A program made the translations under genes and the position numbers. A DNA stretch of 64,000 nucleotides from an uncultured Hellea sp. (GTDB lineage: Bacteria > Pseudomonadota > Alphaproteobacteria > Caulobacterales > Maricaulaceae), in the NCBI GenBank assembly GCA_938007935.1, contig CALLMD010000003.1, forward strand, positions 1-64,000. The letters are read 5' to 3'. Shown here in pieces: positions 35,130 through 43,097 of this stretch (the first letter of the stretch is position 1; each line of letters opens with the position of its first letter). The notes beneath the pieces were generated by a model. That model saw only the letters and a program-made list of their open reading frames with translations, had not been told where the DNA came from and did not search any database.

Positions 35130-35552
35130 TTATTTATTTAAATCGTCATATGCTTGGGCATATTTCGTTAACTTTGCATCATCACCCTGTTTTTCACTAA
35201 TTTGAGTGAGATAATACAGAGCCTGCTTATTCAAACCTTTGGCTCTTAAAACGGCTTCAAATGCCCTTTCGGCCTTTTCAAAATTACCTTTTTCAAATTG
35301 GCTAACACCCACTCTATAGTAATAACTCGCGGTAGAGCTCCCATTTAATATTCGCGGTTTTACAGCAGTACCAGAGAAATTTGGGTTAAAATGCTGCCCT
35401 CTAATAGAGGAGGATGAATAACTATTATAAGTAGATGAGCTACCATTATAGGAAGTAATGCCGCCATAATTATTGGCATAAGCTGCTGGTGCAAATGCGA
35501 ATATAAGAATAGATGCGGCTGTGATCGTGTATAAATTAGTTTTTTTAGTCAT
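35130..35552 (-). CDS. Small exported TPR protein
   Basis: This 140-residue protein has a signal peptide (residues 1-26, ending AYA), a Ser/Tyr/Asn-rich low-complexity segment (28-65) and one or two TPR-like helices (about 72-138, with VGVSQFEKGNFEKAERAFEAVL). AGGAGGA gives a strong ribosome-binding site. It interrupts nadB and nadC on the opposite strand. The family is unrecognised beyond TPR; it is probably periplasmic and mediates protein contacts. Confidence 0.75.
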   Translation of the reverse strand: MTKKTNLYTITAASILIFAFAPAAYANNYGGITSYNGSSSTYNSYSSSSIRGQHFNPNFSGTAVKPRILNGSSTASYYYRVGVSQFEKGNFEKAERAFEAVLRAKGLNKQALYYLTQISEKQGDDAKLTKYAQAYDDLNK

Positions 35553-35697
35553 AACGTCCTCCTAAAAAAACTTTAAGTTCTGTAAATGATAAGTCAAATC
35601 ACAACTTTGAGAACAACGTATAAAACAAATATCTTAAATCGAAACCTTTGCTATTTTTATATTATCATTTTGAACCAAACCCTTTAAAAGACCCTAT

Positions 35698-36576
35698 ATG
35701 AGCAAACTCCCTCCCCTTCCGCCCACAGTGATAGAACCCATGGTACGTTGCGCCCTTGATGAGGATTTTGGGAATAGCGGGGATTTAACCGCTAATCTTT
35801 TGGTGCCCGCCTCCGCCAAAGGCAAGCTACTGATGCGCGCGCGTGAGGCGGGCGTAATTGCCGGCATGCAGGCCGCGCAAATGACCTATGCTATGGTCGA
35901 TCCACGCGTAAAATTCACCGTTAAAAAAGGCGACGGATCTAAAGTCAAAAAGGGCGATATCATTGCCACTGTAGAAGGCCCGACGCGGGCGCTTTTATCC
36001 GCCGAACGCGTCGCGCTAAATTTTCTTGGGCGCATGTCTGGTGTTGCCACTCTCACCTCCCAATATGTCAAAGCCGTAAAAGGTTGCAAAGGATATAAAA
36101 ATCCCGTGCGTATCGCTGCCACGCGTAAGACAACACCCGGCCTTCGCGCGGTTGAAAAACAGGCTGTCCTTGCGGGCGGCGGGTTTACACATCGTGAGGG
36201 TCTTGCCGCCGCCATCATGATTAAAGACAACCATATTGCGCTTGCCGGCGGCGTCGATAAAGCCCTGAAAGCCATCTCTAAAAACGCCGATCACATGACC
36301 CGCGTAAGCGTCGAAGTTGACACGCTGGCGCAACTCAAAAAAGTTTTGAAATATGCCCCAGATGTTGTCCTGCTTGATAATATGAATGCGGCGACATTGG
36401 GTAAGGCGGTTGCGATTGTAGATGCCTATGCTGGAAGACGGCCCATTCTCGAAGGCTCAGGCGGCGTGAATTTAAATACCGTTCGCGGCCTAGCTGAAAC
36501 AGGCATTGATGTGATTTCAATTGGCGCGCTGACGCATTCGGCCCCTAATTTCGACATTGGCATGGACGCCGCTTAA
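35698..36576 (+). CDS. nadC: Nicotinate-nucleotide pyrophosphorylase (carboxylating)
   Basis: Converts quinolinate and PRPP to nicotinate mononucleotide, the step after NadA. This 292-residue protein contains DEDFGNSGDLTANLL near residues 20-35, ERVALNFLGRMSGVATLT near 103-120, ATRKTTPGLRAVEK near 140-153, and the C-terminal GSGGVNLNTVRGLAETGIDVIS. Length is as expected for QAPRTase. With nadA and nadB it completes de novo NAD synthesis to NaMN. It ends three bases from the convergent gloB. Confidence 0.96.
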   Translation: MSKLPPLPPTVIEPMVRCALDEDFGNSGDLTANLLVPASAKGKLLMRAREAGVIAGMQAAQMTYAMVDPRVKFTVKKGDGSKVKKGDIIATVEGPTRALLSAERVALNFLGRMSGVATLTSQYVKAVKGCKGYKNPVRIAATRKTTPGLRAVEKQAVLAGGGFTHREGLAAAIMIKDNHIALAGGVDKALKAISKNADHMTRVSVEVDTLAQLKKVLKYAPDVVLLDNMNAATLGKAVAIVDAYAGRRPILEGSGGVNLNTVRGLAETGIDVISIGALTHSAPNFDIGMDAA

Positions 36577-36579
36577 ACT

Positions 36580-37320
36580 TTAAAAACTATCCTTAGCCGC
36601 TCTGATTTCGCCTAATCGTTCCGGCGTGCTCGCGCGCATGAACGGGTTGGTTTTCTTCTCCATCGCCACAGTTGTAGGGACTGTTGGTAGGCCTTGCTCT
36701 CTCATCTCTTTAGCCCGTTTCACATAATTTAAAAGGTCCTGATTTTCAGGCTCTACTGTCACTGCAAAGCGTGCGTTGGAAAGCGTATATTCATGCGCGC
36801 AGTAAAGATTAGTGCTGTCTGGCAGCTTCGCAATGGCCGCCATAGAGCCATACATATCAGCTGGACTGCCTTCAAATAATCTCCCGCAACCCAGAACAAA
36901 AATCGTATCACCCACAAAGGCTGCGCCTTGTCCATCATGCGCGTCTGCGACGTAATAGATGATGTGATCAACCGTATGGCCCGGCGTAAATATGACGTCG
37001 ACCTTATGCGCGCCAAACATGAAACTATCACCGCCCGACACGCCCTTATCAAGCCCCGGGATACGGCCCGCAATTTGATCCGGCCCAGTGATCGTTAGGC
37101 CGTGAGTTTTCTTAAGAGACAGGTTCCCGCCCGTATGATCGGGATGGTGGTGCGTGTTCCAAATTTGGGTTAAGCTCCAACCACGCTGCTCGCATGTAGC
37201 TTCTATTTTGGAAGCTTCGGGCGTGTCTATCGCCGCAGTTTCTCCGCTTTCTGGGTCATGAATCAAGAGACCATAATTATCCGATAAGCACGGAAATAGT
37301 TCAATTTCGAGTGATGACAT
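36580..37320 (-). CDS. gloB: Hydroxyacylglutathione hydrolase (glyoxalase II)
   Basis: Hydrolyses S-lactoylglutathione to lactate and glutathione, finishing methylglyoxal detoxification. This 246-residue metallo-beta-lactamase-fold protein carries the glyoxalase II zinc/iron motif THHHPDHTGG near residues 56-65, a later His in TPGHTVDHI near 112, and CAHEYTLSNARFAV near 172. Length agrees with GloB. It starts 11 bases after the stop of the 1020-residue coiled-coil gene on the same strand, so they may be cotranscribed. Confidence 0.93.
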   Translation of the reverse strand: MSSLEIELFPCLSDNYGLLIHDPESGETAAIDTPEASKIEATCEQRGWSLTQIWNTHHHPDHTGGNLSLKKTHGLTITGPDQIAGRIPGLDKGVSGGDSFMFGAHKVDVIFTPGHTVDHIIYYVADAHDGQGAAFVGDTIFVLGCGRLFEGSPADMYGSMAAIAKLPDSTNLYCAHEYTLSNARFAVTVEPENQDLLNYVKRAKEMREQGLPTVPTTVAMEKKTNPFMRASTPERLGEIRAAKDSF

Positions 37321-37331
37321 GAGCTTGAGTT

Positions 37332-40300
37332 CTATCCGGGCTTAAAAACTATCCGCTGCGTTTGCCCTGTTGTAGCGACCGGAGTCCCATTGATTGTTTT
37401 TGGAGAATATTTCTGATTTTTCACAGCATTTAATGCGGCCCTTTCAAACGCAGAATTAAAGCGGCCCATATGATCATTTGTCAAAATACGCGAATTCACA
37501 ACTTTTCCTGCCGTATCAATATCAAAGGCGACAACGATACGTGCATCAACAAAGTAATTCTTCGCGGCTGCCACCCTCGGATACTCCGCGCGCGCAGGTT
37601 TAAGTCTTTTGGCTTCAATAATGACATCTTGAACAGGCGGGATGACCTCAGAAGGCGGCTGCTGTGTAACGTCAATAGACTTTGTGCTTGGCGGCAAAGT
37701 TGGAGCCGCGATTGTCGGGGCTTCCGCTTCTTGAACTGTTACCTGCGGCGCGCTGTAACTTTGCACAGAAGGCAAGCTTTCCATTATGACAGGCTCCGTT
37801 GGCACAGATGTAACCGTGTCATAAAATACAGGCGCAGAAAAAGACGTTTCAGCATATTGAGGGGTTTCATCAATTGATATTGAAGTGGTTGATGTTTCAG
37901 CAATTGATAGAGTCTCATTAGCTTTTGGAACAGTTTCCGTCACAACAACATATTTTTGCGCCTCTTTATGCCGGGTTTCAGCAGTATTGAGGGTTGTTAA
38001 AAATTTGCCGGATTTTAATCCGCTCGGAGGCAGTGAATAAAGCTCTTGGAACATCTTTATCGCCTCTTTTGTCTCCTGCGTTTGTTGACCGTTTAAAGCG
38101 CCATTATAAAAACCAAGCGTTTGCAACTGCCTTTGTACCCGTGTTGTTAATTCAGGATAGTTTTTAGGTTTCTGAGCTTTCGCTTTTATCGTCTTTTTTG
38201 GCTCGACGGGTTTTATAGACGGTTTATCCGCAATGCGTATCTTCACAGGAACATTATCTAGAGGCACATCATCGAGCGCAACATTGTCTAATGACTGGCC
38301 CGTCAAAGTGAGATTGGGAAGTGGAATGTCAGGGATGACAGCTTCAACGACTTTGACCTTAACATTTTCGGCACTGGTCTCAAGAGCAGGCTTAGGAGGT
38401 ATTTGCTCAACCGTAACCGCTTCAGGCGTTTTAATCGCGGGTATTTTAACGTCACTGGCTGCGCTTACAATTTTCGTCGATGCAGGCGAGGAGGATTTCA
38501 CCGTCAATGTCTGCTTTGAGTTCTTCTGCGTCGCAAGATATCCCCCGCCAAGAATAGCCGCGCCGCCCAAGATAGTTCCGATAGCCAAAAGACTTTTACT
38601 ATGTCGGCGCACAAACCCCTCTGTTTTGAGTTCAGGCGTTTTGAGGTCAGGCGTCTTGAGGTCAGACGCGTCATCCATATCTTGGATTGAAAATTCGGTC
38701 GGAATATCATCGACGTCTTGGGTGACGTCTTCTGCCATGTCAGCCACATCATCAAGACGTACATCTTCGACTTCAATACTAATTTCAGGGTCTTTGCTGC
38801 GGGCAAAACTCTGACGCACGCGGCCCATAAGTCCTTTTGATTTTTCTTCGCCTTCCTCATCGTCAAATTCTAATTCAATATTTACATCCCCGTTATTGTC
38901 CGAAAAAAACCGCGTTTCTGGATCAAATTCAGGCATATTTTCTGGATTACCACCCGCTTCTAGATGTTTAATCGCATCCTGATGCGCCGCTTGACGCGTA
39001 CGGCAATCTTCAACAGCTTGCTGCGTGGCTTCAATCTCAAGACGGCTCGTTTGAACGGCGTCAAATACACGTTCAGCATCGGTTTTTAAGGCTTCAATAT
39101 CCATTGACTTGTTGGTTAAGTCAGCTTGCGCCTTTTCATATTTGGCTTGAAGCCTTTGTGTTTTAAGGCTCGTGTCGCTGACAAGCTGCGACTGTGTTTC
39201 TAATTTTTCAGTTAGCGTTTTTACGTTTTCAAGAAGTCTATCTTTTTCTGCCTGTATATTTTCCAGATATTTACGCTTTTCTTCAGCGCGAGCTATGGCC
39301 ATTTCTGCTTCTTTTTGAGCGGTCAAATAGTCTGAATCCGCCACGGCAACACGGTTACGGATATCCTCAGTTTCAGTATTTAAACTATCGGACTTTACTT
39401 TAAACGCGCTCAAATCCTGACTTAAAAGATCCAGCTTAGAAGCGGTTTTCTTGTACGTTTGTTTCGCCGCTGCGGCTTTATTTTCAATAATTTGGAAATC
39501 ATTTTGCAGCGATGATAATATCTCTACTTGCTCTGACTTCTGCGTTTCAAGCGCGGCTGCATCTGTCTTTAGGCGTGACAAACGGCTTTCAAGGCGGGTC
39601 TGCTCGTTTTGCGTAACATCCAATGCCGCTTCATAACGCTCTAATGCCGCTTTGCGCTCAGCTTCAACTCTTGCTGCCTCTTCACGCTTGCGGGCGTCCT
39701 CAATGCGGCGGGCTTCTTCAGCTTTGCGCGCTTCTTCTTGGCGGCGTTCTTCTTCGACGCGGCGTATACCGTCTTGCTTAAGGCGCTCCGCCTCTTCGAA
39801 AGCTTTTGCCGCGCGTTCCATTTCTGCAATGCGTTCGGCTTCCATTTTAAGCGCAGCTTCTGCTTCACGTGCGGCCTCTAGGGCTTTTGCCTGTGCTTCT
39901 TCTTTGGCACGAGCGGCTAATTCCATCTTCTCGCGATAGGTTTCGGCGGCGCGATCAGCTTCTTCCGCGCGTAGTTCGGCTTCCGATTTCGTATTTGTAA
40001 TTTCCGGCGCCTTAGATGACTTAAACCGTGACAAGAACCCGCCCGCTAAACTCGGCGATGCAGGCTTTGTCTGCGCGATTGGCTGGGTCAAAAGATTTGC
40101 CCCTTCCCAAATAATATCTTGCGTTAAATCCAGCTCTGAACAGGTCAGCGTAAGTGTGTCGCCAGTGACCAAACTCTTTGCATATTCAGCAGGAATTTCA
40201 ATTTCCGTCTTTCCTCCTTGGGAGCGGCAATCGAGCAGCGTTATTTTCTGTTTTTCTGTCCAGCCAACAGGCGAGAGCCATTGACTGCCATTTCGGCATA

Positions 40301-40394
40301 AGCTGACCAATAGCTGCGAATTATCGCAAGATTGTTCTATTACGAGAACGCTCGCCCCCGTCACATCGCCAATATTTGTACCTTGAATGCCCAC
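37332..40394 (-). CDS. Giant coiled-coil/membrane protein with PG-binding and TonB C-terminal domains
   Basis: The 1020-residue product starts with GTG (GGGAGA upstream). Order of parts: small N-terminal globular region (1-110), very long Glu/Ala/Lys/Arg-rich coiled coil (about 135-490), acidic linker (500-590) with a short LKTP(D/E) tandem repeat at about 575-590, a membrane span (about 600-620), a Pro/Val-rich periplasmic linker, a PG_binding_1-like domain (about 745-800, LQTLGFYNGALNGQQT), another linker, and a C-terminal TonB-like domain (about 945-1019, VAFDIDTAGKVVNSRI). No exbB, exbD or receptor gene is near, so classical TonB energy transfer is doubtful. The coil-TM-PG-binding order parallels the PodJ-like protein. 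It is probably an envelope or polarity scaffold. Confidence 0.75.
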   Translation of the reverse strand: MGIQGTNIGDVTGASVLVIEQSCDNSQLLVSLCRNGSQWLSPVGWTEKQKITLLDCRSQGGKTEIEIPAEYAKSLVTGDTLTLTCSELDLTQDIIWEGANLLTQPIAQTKPASPSLAGGFLSRFKSSKAPEITNTKSEAELRAEEADRAAETYREKMELAARAKEEAQAKALEAAREAEAALKMEAERIAEMERAAKAFEEAERLKQDGIRRVEEERRQEEARKAEEARRIEDARKREEAARVEAERKAALERYEAALDVTQNEQTRLESRLSRLKTDAAALETQKSEQVEILSSLQNDFQIIENKAAAAKQTYKKTASKLDLLSQDLSAFKVKSDSLNTETEDIRNRVAVADSDYLTAQKEAEMAIARAEEKRKYLENIQAEKDRLLENVKTLTEKLETQSQLVSDTSLKTQRLQAKYEKAQADLTNKSMDIEALKTDAERVFDAVQTSRLEIEATQQAVEDCRTRQAAHQDAIKHLEAGGNPENMPEFDPETRFFSDNNGDVNIELEFDDEEGEEKSKGLMGRVRQSFARSKDPEISIEVEDVRLDDVADMAEDVTQDVDDIPTEFSIQDMDDASDLKTPDLKTPELKTEGFVRRHSKSLLAIGTILGGAAILGGGYLATQKNSKQTLTVKSSSPASTKIVSAASDVKIPAIKTPEAVTVEQIPPKPALETSAENVKVKVVEAVIPDIPLPNLTLTGQSLDNVALDDVPLDNVPVKIRIADKPSIKPVEPKKTIKAKAQKPKNYPELTTRVQRQLQTLGFYNGALNGQQTQETKEAIKMFQELYSLPPSGLKSGKFLTTLNTAETRHKEAQKYVVVTETVPKANETLSIAETSTTSISIDETPQYAETSFSAPVFYDTVTSVPTEPVIMESLPSVQSYSAPQVTVQEAEAPTIAAPTLPPSTKSIDVTQQPPSEVIPPVQDVIIEAKRLKPARAEYPRVAAAKNYFVDARIVVAFDIDTAGKVVNSRILTNDHMGRFNSAFERAALNAVKNQKYSPKTINGTPVATTGQTQRIVFKPG

Positions 40395-40439
40395 CGCGAT
40401 CTCCCTCTTATGATTAAAAAAGAGAAAAGACGGACTCTT

Positions 40440-40467
40440 TATATAGGCGCAAGGGCGTAAGCCTCAA
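40440..40467 (-). promoter_or_regulatory. Sigma70-like promoter of the 1020-residue gene
   Basis: On the minus strand a -35-like TTGAGG (complement of 40462-40467) and a -10-like TATATA (40440-40445) are 16 bases apart. The predicted transcript start near 40433 leaves a leader of about 38 bases before the GTG at 40394. The first DnaA box abuts the -35 element. Confidence 0.55.
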
Positions 40468-40519
40468 TCTGTGGATAAGGCGACTTGTCGTCCACAGAAA
40501 TCGGTCAATCTGTGGATAA
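40464..40519. promoter_or_regulatory. DnaA-box cluster upstream of the 1020-residue gene
   Basis: Two perfect DnaA boxes (TGTGGATAA, the complement of TTATCCACA) lie at 40470-40478 and 40511-40519, each the end of a 15-base direct repeat (40464-40478 and 40505-40519) 41 bases apart, about four helical turns. A degenerate box in the opposite orientation (TCGTCCACA, two mismatches) lies between them at 40488-40496. The arrangement is next to a sigma70-like promoter, so DnaA control of the gene is the simplest reading. Confidence 0.7.
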
Positions 40520-40613
40520 AAAACACCTGAGAGGAGTCAGGATAATTAGCAAATCAACTTAACGAAAATACATTTACACGCGCCGTTACCTCGCACGCAA
40601 CTCTCTCAATCTG

Positions 40614-41429
40614 TTAAAGCGCTGGAATTGTCTCAGAGAGCTGACCGCCTACGCGTATCGGTTCGGCGCGAATAGCCAATCCCGTTTTATTATCCGTTTC
40701 AACAAATAAGCCCGACAATGTGCCCGGGCCTGAAGCGGGTGAAAAGCGGCCTTGGCGCATACGCGTTGTAAAACGGTTCAGCGGTTCTTCTTTATCCATA
40801 CCAATCACAGAGTCATAATCACCGCACATTCCGGCATCGGTTTGATATGCCGTCCCGCCCGGCCATATGCGCGTATCAGAGGTCGGGACATGTTGATGCG
40901 TGCCCACGACAAGACTGGCGCGCCCGTCACAAAAAACCCCCATAGCCTGTTTCTCTGAGGTGGCTTCGGCGTGAATATCCACAATGACCGCATCGGCCAC
41001 TTCGCCCAAAGGCGCGGCCGATAATTCGCGCTCAACCGCCTGAAACGGATCATCAAGAGCGTCCATAAAGACACGGCCCAAGACATTAATCACCAAAAGC
41101 CGGTAATTGCCGATTTCATAAAGCCCCGCGCCTCTACCTGTGACGGTATTGGGCGGGTAATTACAAGGACGTAAAAGACGAGTTTCATTTTCAATAACCC
41201 CTATGCCTTGCGGGTTATCAAAACTGTGATTGCCCAGGGTTAAAACATCTGCGCCAGCCTCATAAAGCTCGTCTGCTGTTGCGCGCGTAATGCCAAAGCC
41301 GCCCGCTGCATTTTCAGCATTGATAACAACAGCATCTAGGCCAAGGTCGCGGCGCAATCGAGGAAGATGGGATGTCACAGCTTTGCGGCCTGCGCGGCCC
41401 ACAACGTCACCAAAAAAAGCCAATTTCAT
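40614..41429 (-). CDS. YmdB-like metallophosphoesterase (TIGR00282 family)
   Basis: This 271-residue calcineurin-like phosphoesterase is related to Bacillus YmdB, which hydrolyses cyclic nucleotides and affects development. Metal ligands are visible as FFGDVVGRAG (Asp7), INAENAAGG (Asn/Glu near 36), LGNHSFDN (Asn-His near 67), VDIHAEATSE near 150 and VGTHQHVPTSD near 178. Length matches the family. It is upstream of the large coiled-coil gene on the same strand but separated by 219 bases containing the DnaA boxes, and it starts 14 bases after the folate cyclo-ligase stop, so it is in that operon. Confidence 0.88.
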   Translation of the reverse strand: MKLAFFGDVVGRAGRKAVTSHLPRLRRDLGLDAVVINAENAAGGFGITRATADELYEAGADVLTLGNHSFDNPQGIGVIENETRLLRPCNYPPNTVTGRGAGLYEIGNYRLLVINVLGRVFMDALDDPFQAVERELSAAPLGEVADAVIVDIHAEATSEKQAMGVFCDGRASLVVGTHQHVPTSDTRIWPGGTAYQTDAGMCGDYDSVIGMDKEEPLNRFTTRMRQGRFSPASGPGTLSGLFVETDNKTGLAIRAEPIRVGGQLSETIPAL

Positions 41430-41443
41430 TATATCTGTCTCAT

Positions 41444-42001
41444 TTAAAAGGCCTTGAAATAGCGCTCTGTTAATATGCCGTCCAAACGATAATCAAAGTG
41501 TTCCGTTGGCAGCGTAGCGGCTTCTTGCCCAGCATAAGCTACACCGCAAGCAAAAATATCTTGTTTTGCTTTAAGCGAGGCAAGCGTTCGGTCATAAAAT
41601 CCGCCGCCATAGCCCAAACGCTCACCATACCGCGTAAAAGCCAGAAGCGGTACTAAGACAAGCGCTGGATGAACTTCGGGCTGTTCAGGGAATGGCTCCC
41701 GCGTATTATAAGCCCCAGCCTTTAAAAGATGGCTAGGTTTCCAATGGCGAAAGGTCAACGGATAGCCCTTACGCGGCGTTGTCGGTAAAGACATCCCATG
41801 TCCGGCCTCATGACAAGCCTCTAAAAGCGGGCGGATATCCAGCTCACCAGCCAGCGGCCAATAACCGCCGATAACTCTGCCGCGAAACGCGGCCGCTGGA
41901 AAATGCTTTATCAAAGATATGGGTCCATCGGGAGCGGTAACCGCCGCGCGGACTTGTTTAGCTTGAATCCGCGCTCTTGTCTTTTTGGCTTTTATATCCA
42001 T
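41444..42001 (-). CDS. 5-formyltetrahydrofolate cyclo-ligase
   Basis: Converts 5-formyl-THF to 5,10-methenyl-THF with ATP, returning inhibitory folate to the pool (E. coli Fau/YgfA, eukaryotic MTHFS). I start at the ATG at 42001: the longest open frame extends to 42118, but that segment overlaps a conserved-looking RNA structure and does not resemble the family. The 185-residue product has basic N-terminal KAKKTRARIQAKQVR, VIGGYWPLAGELDIRPL near 55, and the signature LVPLLAFTRYGERLGYGGGFYDR near 125-147. The order zapA, 6S RNA, cyclo-ligase is classic for proteobacteria. Confidence 0.92.
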   Translation of the reverse strand: MDIKAKKTRARIQAKQVRAAVTAPDGPISLIKHFPAAAFRGRVIGGYWPLAGELDIRPLLEACHEAGHGMSLPTTPRKGYPLTFRHWKPSHLLKAGAYNTREPFPEQPEVHPALVLVPLLAFTRYGERLGYGGGFYDRTLASLKAKQDIFACGVAYAGQEAATLPTEHFDYRLDGILTERYFKAF

Positions 42002-42055
42002 AGATCCAATCTGCCATGAGGCGGACCAGAAGGCTAATAAAATCATTGAGCACAG

Positions 42056-42230
42056 ATAAAAGTGACGGTCCCGCTGGGTCCGTGGACGCTTAAAAATCCT
42101 CGTGAACCTAAGGTTCAAGTGGGTGTCGGAAATAAACAGACCACGATCTGCACAGAGCCAACTCCCGAGGAGTTAATTAAGGTCCGGTGGATTAGTGCGA
42201 AACACGAAACCCGCAGTAACCGTCAATCGC
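42056..42230 (-). ncRNA. ssrS: 6S RNA candidate
   Basis: 6S RNA mimics an open promoter and sequesters sigma70 RNA polymerase in stationary phase. This 274-base gap between zapA and the folate cyclo-ligase gene, both on the minus strand, is where ssrS lies in many proteobacteria. Pairing supports a long rod: TGACGGT (42063-42069) with ACCGTCA (42219-42225), continued by CTGGGT against ACCCGCAG. Inside are local hairpins GAACC/GGTTC (42104-42116) and AACTCC/GGAGTT in the centre (about 42161-42175). Ends are estimated within 10-15 bases. A covariance-model search was not possible here. Confidence 0.75.
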
Positions 42231-42275
42231 TATGTGGGCGTTTCAAGCGCGGGGCGCAAGCCTTATCCGCAACTT

Positions 42276-42644
42276 CTATTCAGGCTCGCCCGATAAACGC
42301 TTCGCCAAACGTTCAATCCGCTCGGCCGCGCTAAGCAGGCTATCTGTCGCTTTTGTTTCCGACCGCGTCGCCGCTCTCAACGCTGTAGCGCTTTCCTTGC
42401 GTAGGTCGATGACACGCTTATCGACTTCGGCGTCGACTGACTTATTCATATCATCAAGCTCATCGAGCATTGTAATGCCAGCCATGACCATAAGGCGAAG
42501 ATCACCTATCTGTCCGAATTGATCCGCCATATTGTTAACGCGGTCATCAAGTTTTTGGCCCAAGCGCATCAAACGTTCTTCTTCGCCATCCTCACAGCCT
42601 AGCGCATATTTACGGCCATTAATGTTGATACTAACTTTCGCCAT
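42276..42644 (-). CDS. zapA: Cell division protein ZapA
   Basis: This 122-residue protein stabilises FtsZ filament bundles at midcell. The N-terminal head has VSININGRKYALGCEDGEEERL (typical ZapA strand-turn-helix), then RLGQKLDDRV and LRLMVMAGITMLDELDD, followed by a coiled-coil helix (about 65-115) for tetramerisation. It is preceded by GGGGAGGA. The coiled-coil gene before it and the 6S RNA and cyclo-ligase genes after it match the order seen in related alphaproteobacteria. Confidence 0.92.
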   Translation of the reverse strand: MAKVSININGRKYALGCEDGEEERLMRLGQKLDDRVNNMADQFGQIGDLRLMVMAGITMLDELDDMNKSVDAEVDKRVIDLRKESATALRAATRSETKATDSLLSAAERIERLAKRLSGEPE

Positions 42645-42646
42645 GG

Positions 42647-42943
42647 TTAGTCCTCCCCTAAGGCCGCGCGGACCTGCCGAATAACGCGGTCCAATTCGAC
42701 CGTTGTTTCATCCGCCAAGAGGTTAAACTCTTTTTCTCTAAGCTCAAATTCTTCAGAACGCGCCTTCGCCTCATCAAGCTTTGTGGCAAGCTCGGCGCGA
42801 TCCTCAGAAAGCGTCGCCGCTTCTTTTGCCGATGCTTCCAAAACGCTTACACGGTCAAGTAAAGGGTTTAGCGCCCCCTCAAGTGAGCGTAGGGCATTTT
42901 GCAAACGATCAGCAGCCGTTTTCATGTCAGCGCTGTCATGCAT
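42647..42943 (-). CDS. Coiled-coil protein upstream of zapA (DUF4164-like)
   Basis: This 98-residue, almost wholly helical acidic protein has heptads of Leu/Ala/Val from about residue 10 to 90. It resembles the short DUF4164-type coiled-coil proteins encoded next to zapA in alphaproteobacteria and may play a role analogous to ZapB. GAGGTGA precedes the ATG. Its stop lies two bases before the zapA ATG, consistent with a divisome operon. No direct functional evidence is visible. Confidence 0.75.
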   Translation of the reverse strand: MHDSADMKTAADRLQNALRSLEGALNPLLDRVSVLEASAKEAATLSEDRAELATKLDEAKARSEEFELREKEFNLLADETTVELDRVIRQVRAALGED

Positions 42944-43097
42944 AGTTCACCTCGAATCTCGCTTTTACCGCCATAGAATGGCCCAGCATTAATTGTTTTG
43001 CAACAAGAGTATAGTAAGCTTGACTCTAAATGTCCTGCGCGCCATTGCGTGCGGGATTTAACTTATCTGCAAAACGCCCTTGGGCGCGGAGTTATAC

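Noticed and set aside
37332..40394. Classical TonB energy transducer
   Set aside because: No ExbB, ExbD or TonB-dependent receptor gene nearby, and the long coiled coil and PG-binding domain are foreign to TonB.
40464..40519. Chromosomal replication origin
   Set aside because: Only two perfect DnaA boxes and one degenerate one; no typical origin neighbours (hemE, parAB, dnaA) and no long AT-rich unwinding element. A regulated promoter is simpler.
40464..40519. CRISPR-like repeat
   Set aside because: Only two 15-base repeats, and they contain DnaA boxes; no spacer array.
42002..42118. N-terminal extension of the folate cyclo-ligase
   Set aside because: The 39 extra residues are not family-like and lie over the 6S RNA candidate; the ATG at 42001 is supported.
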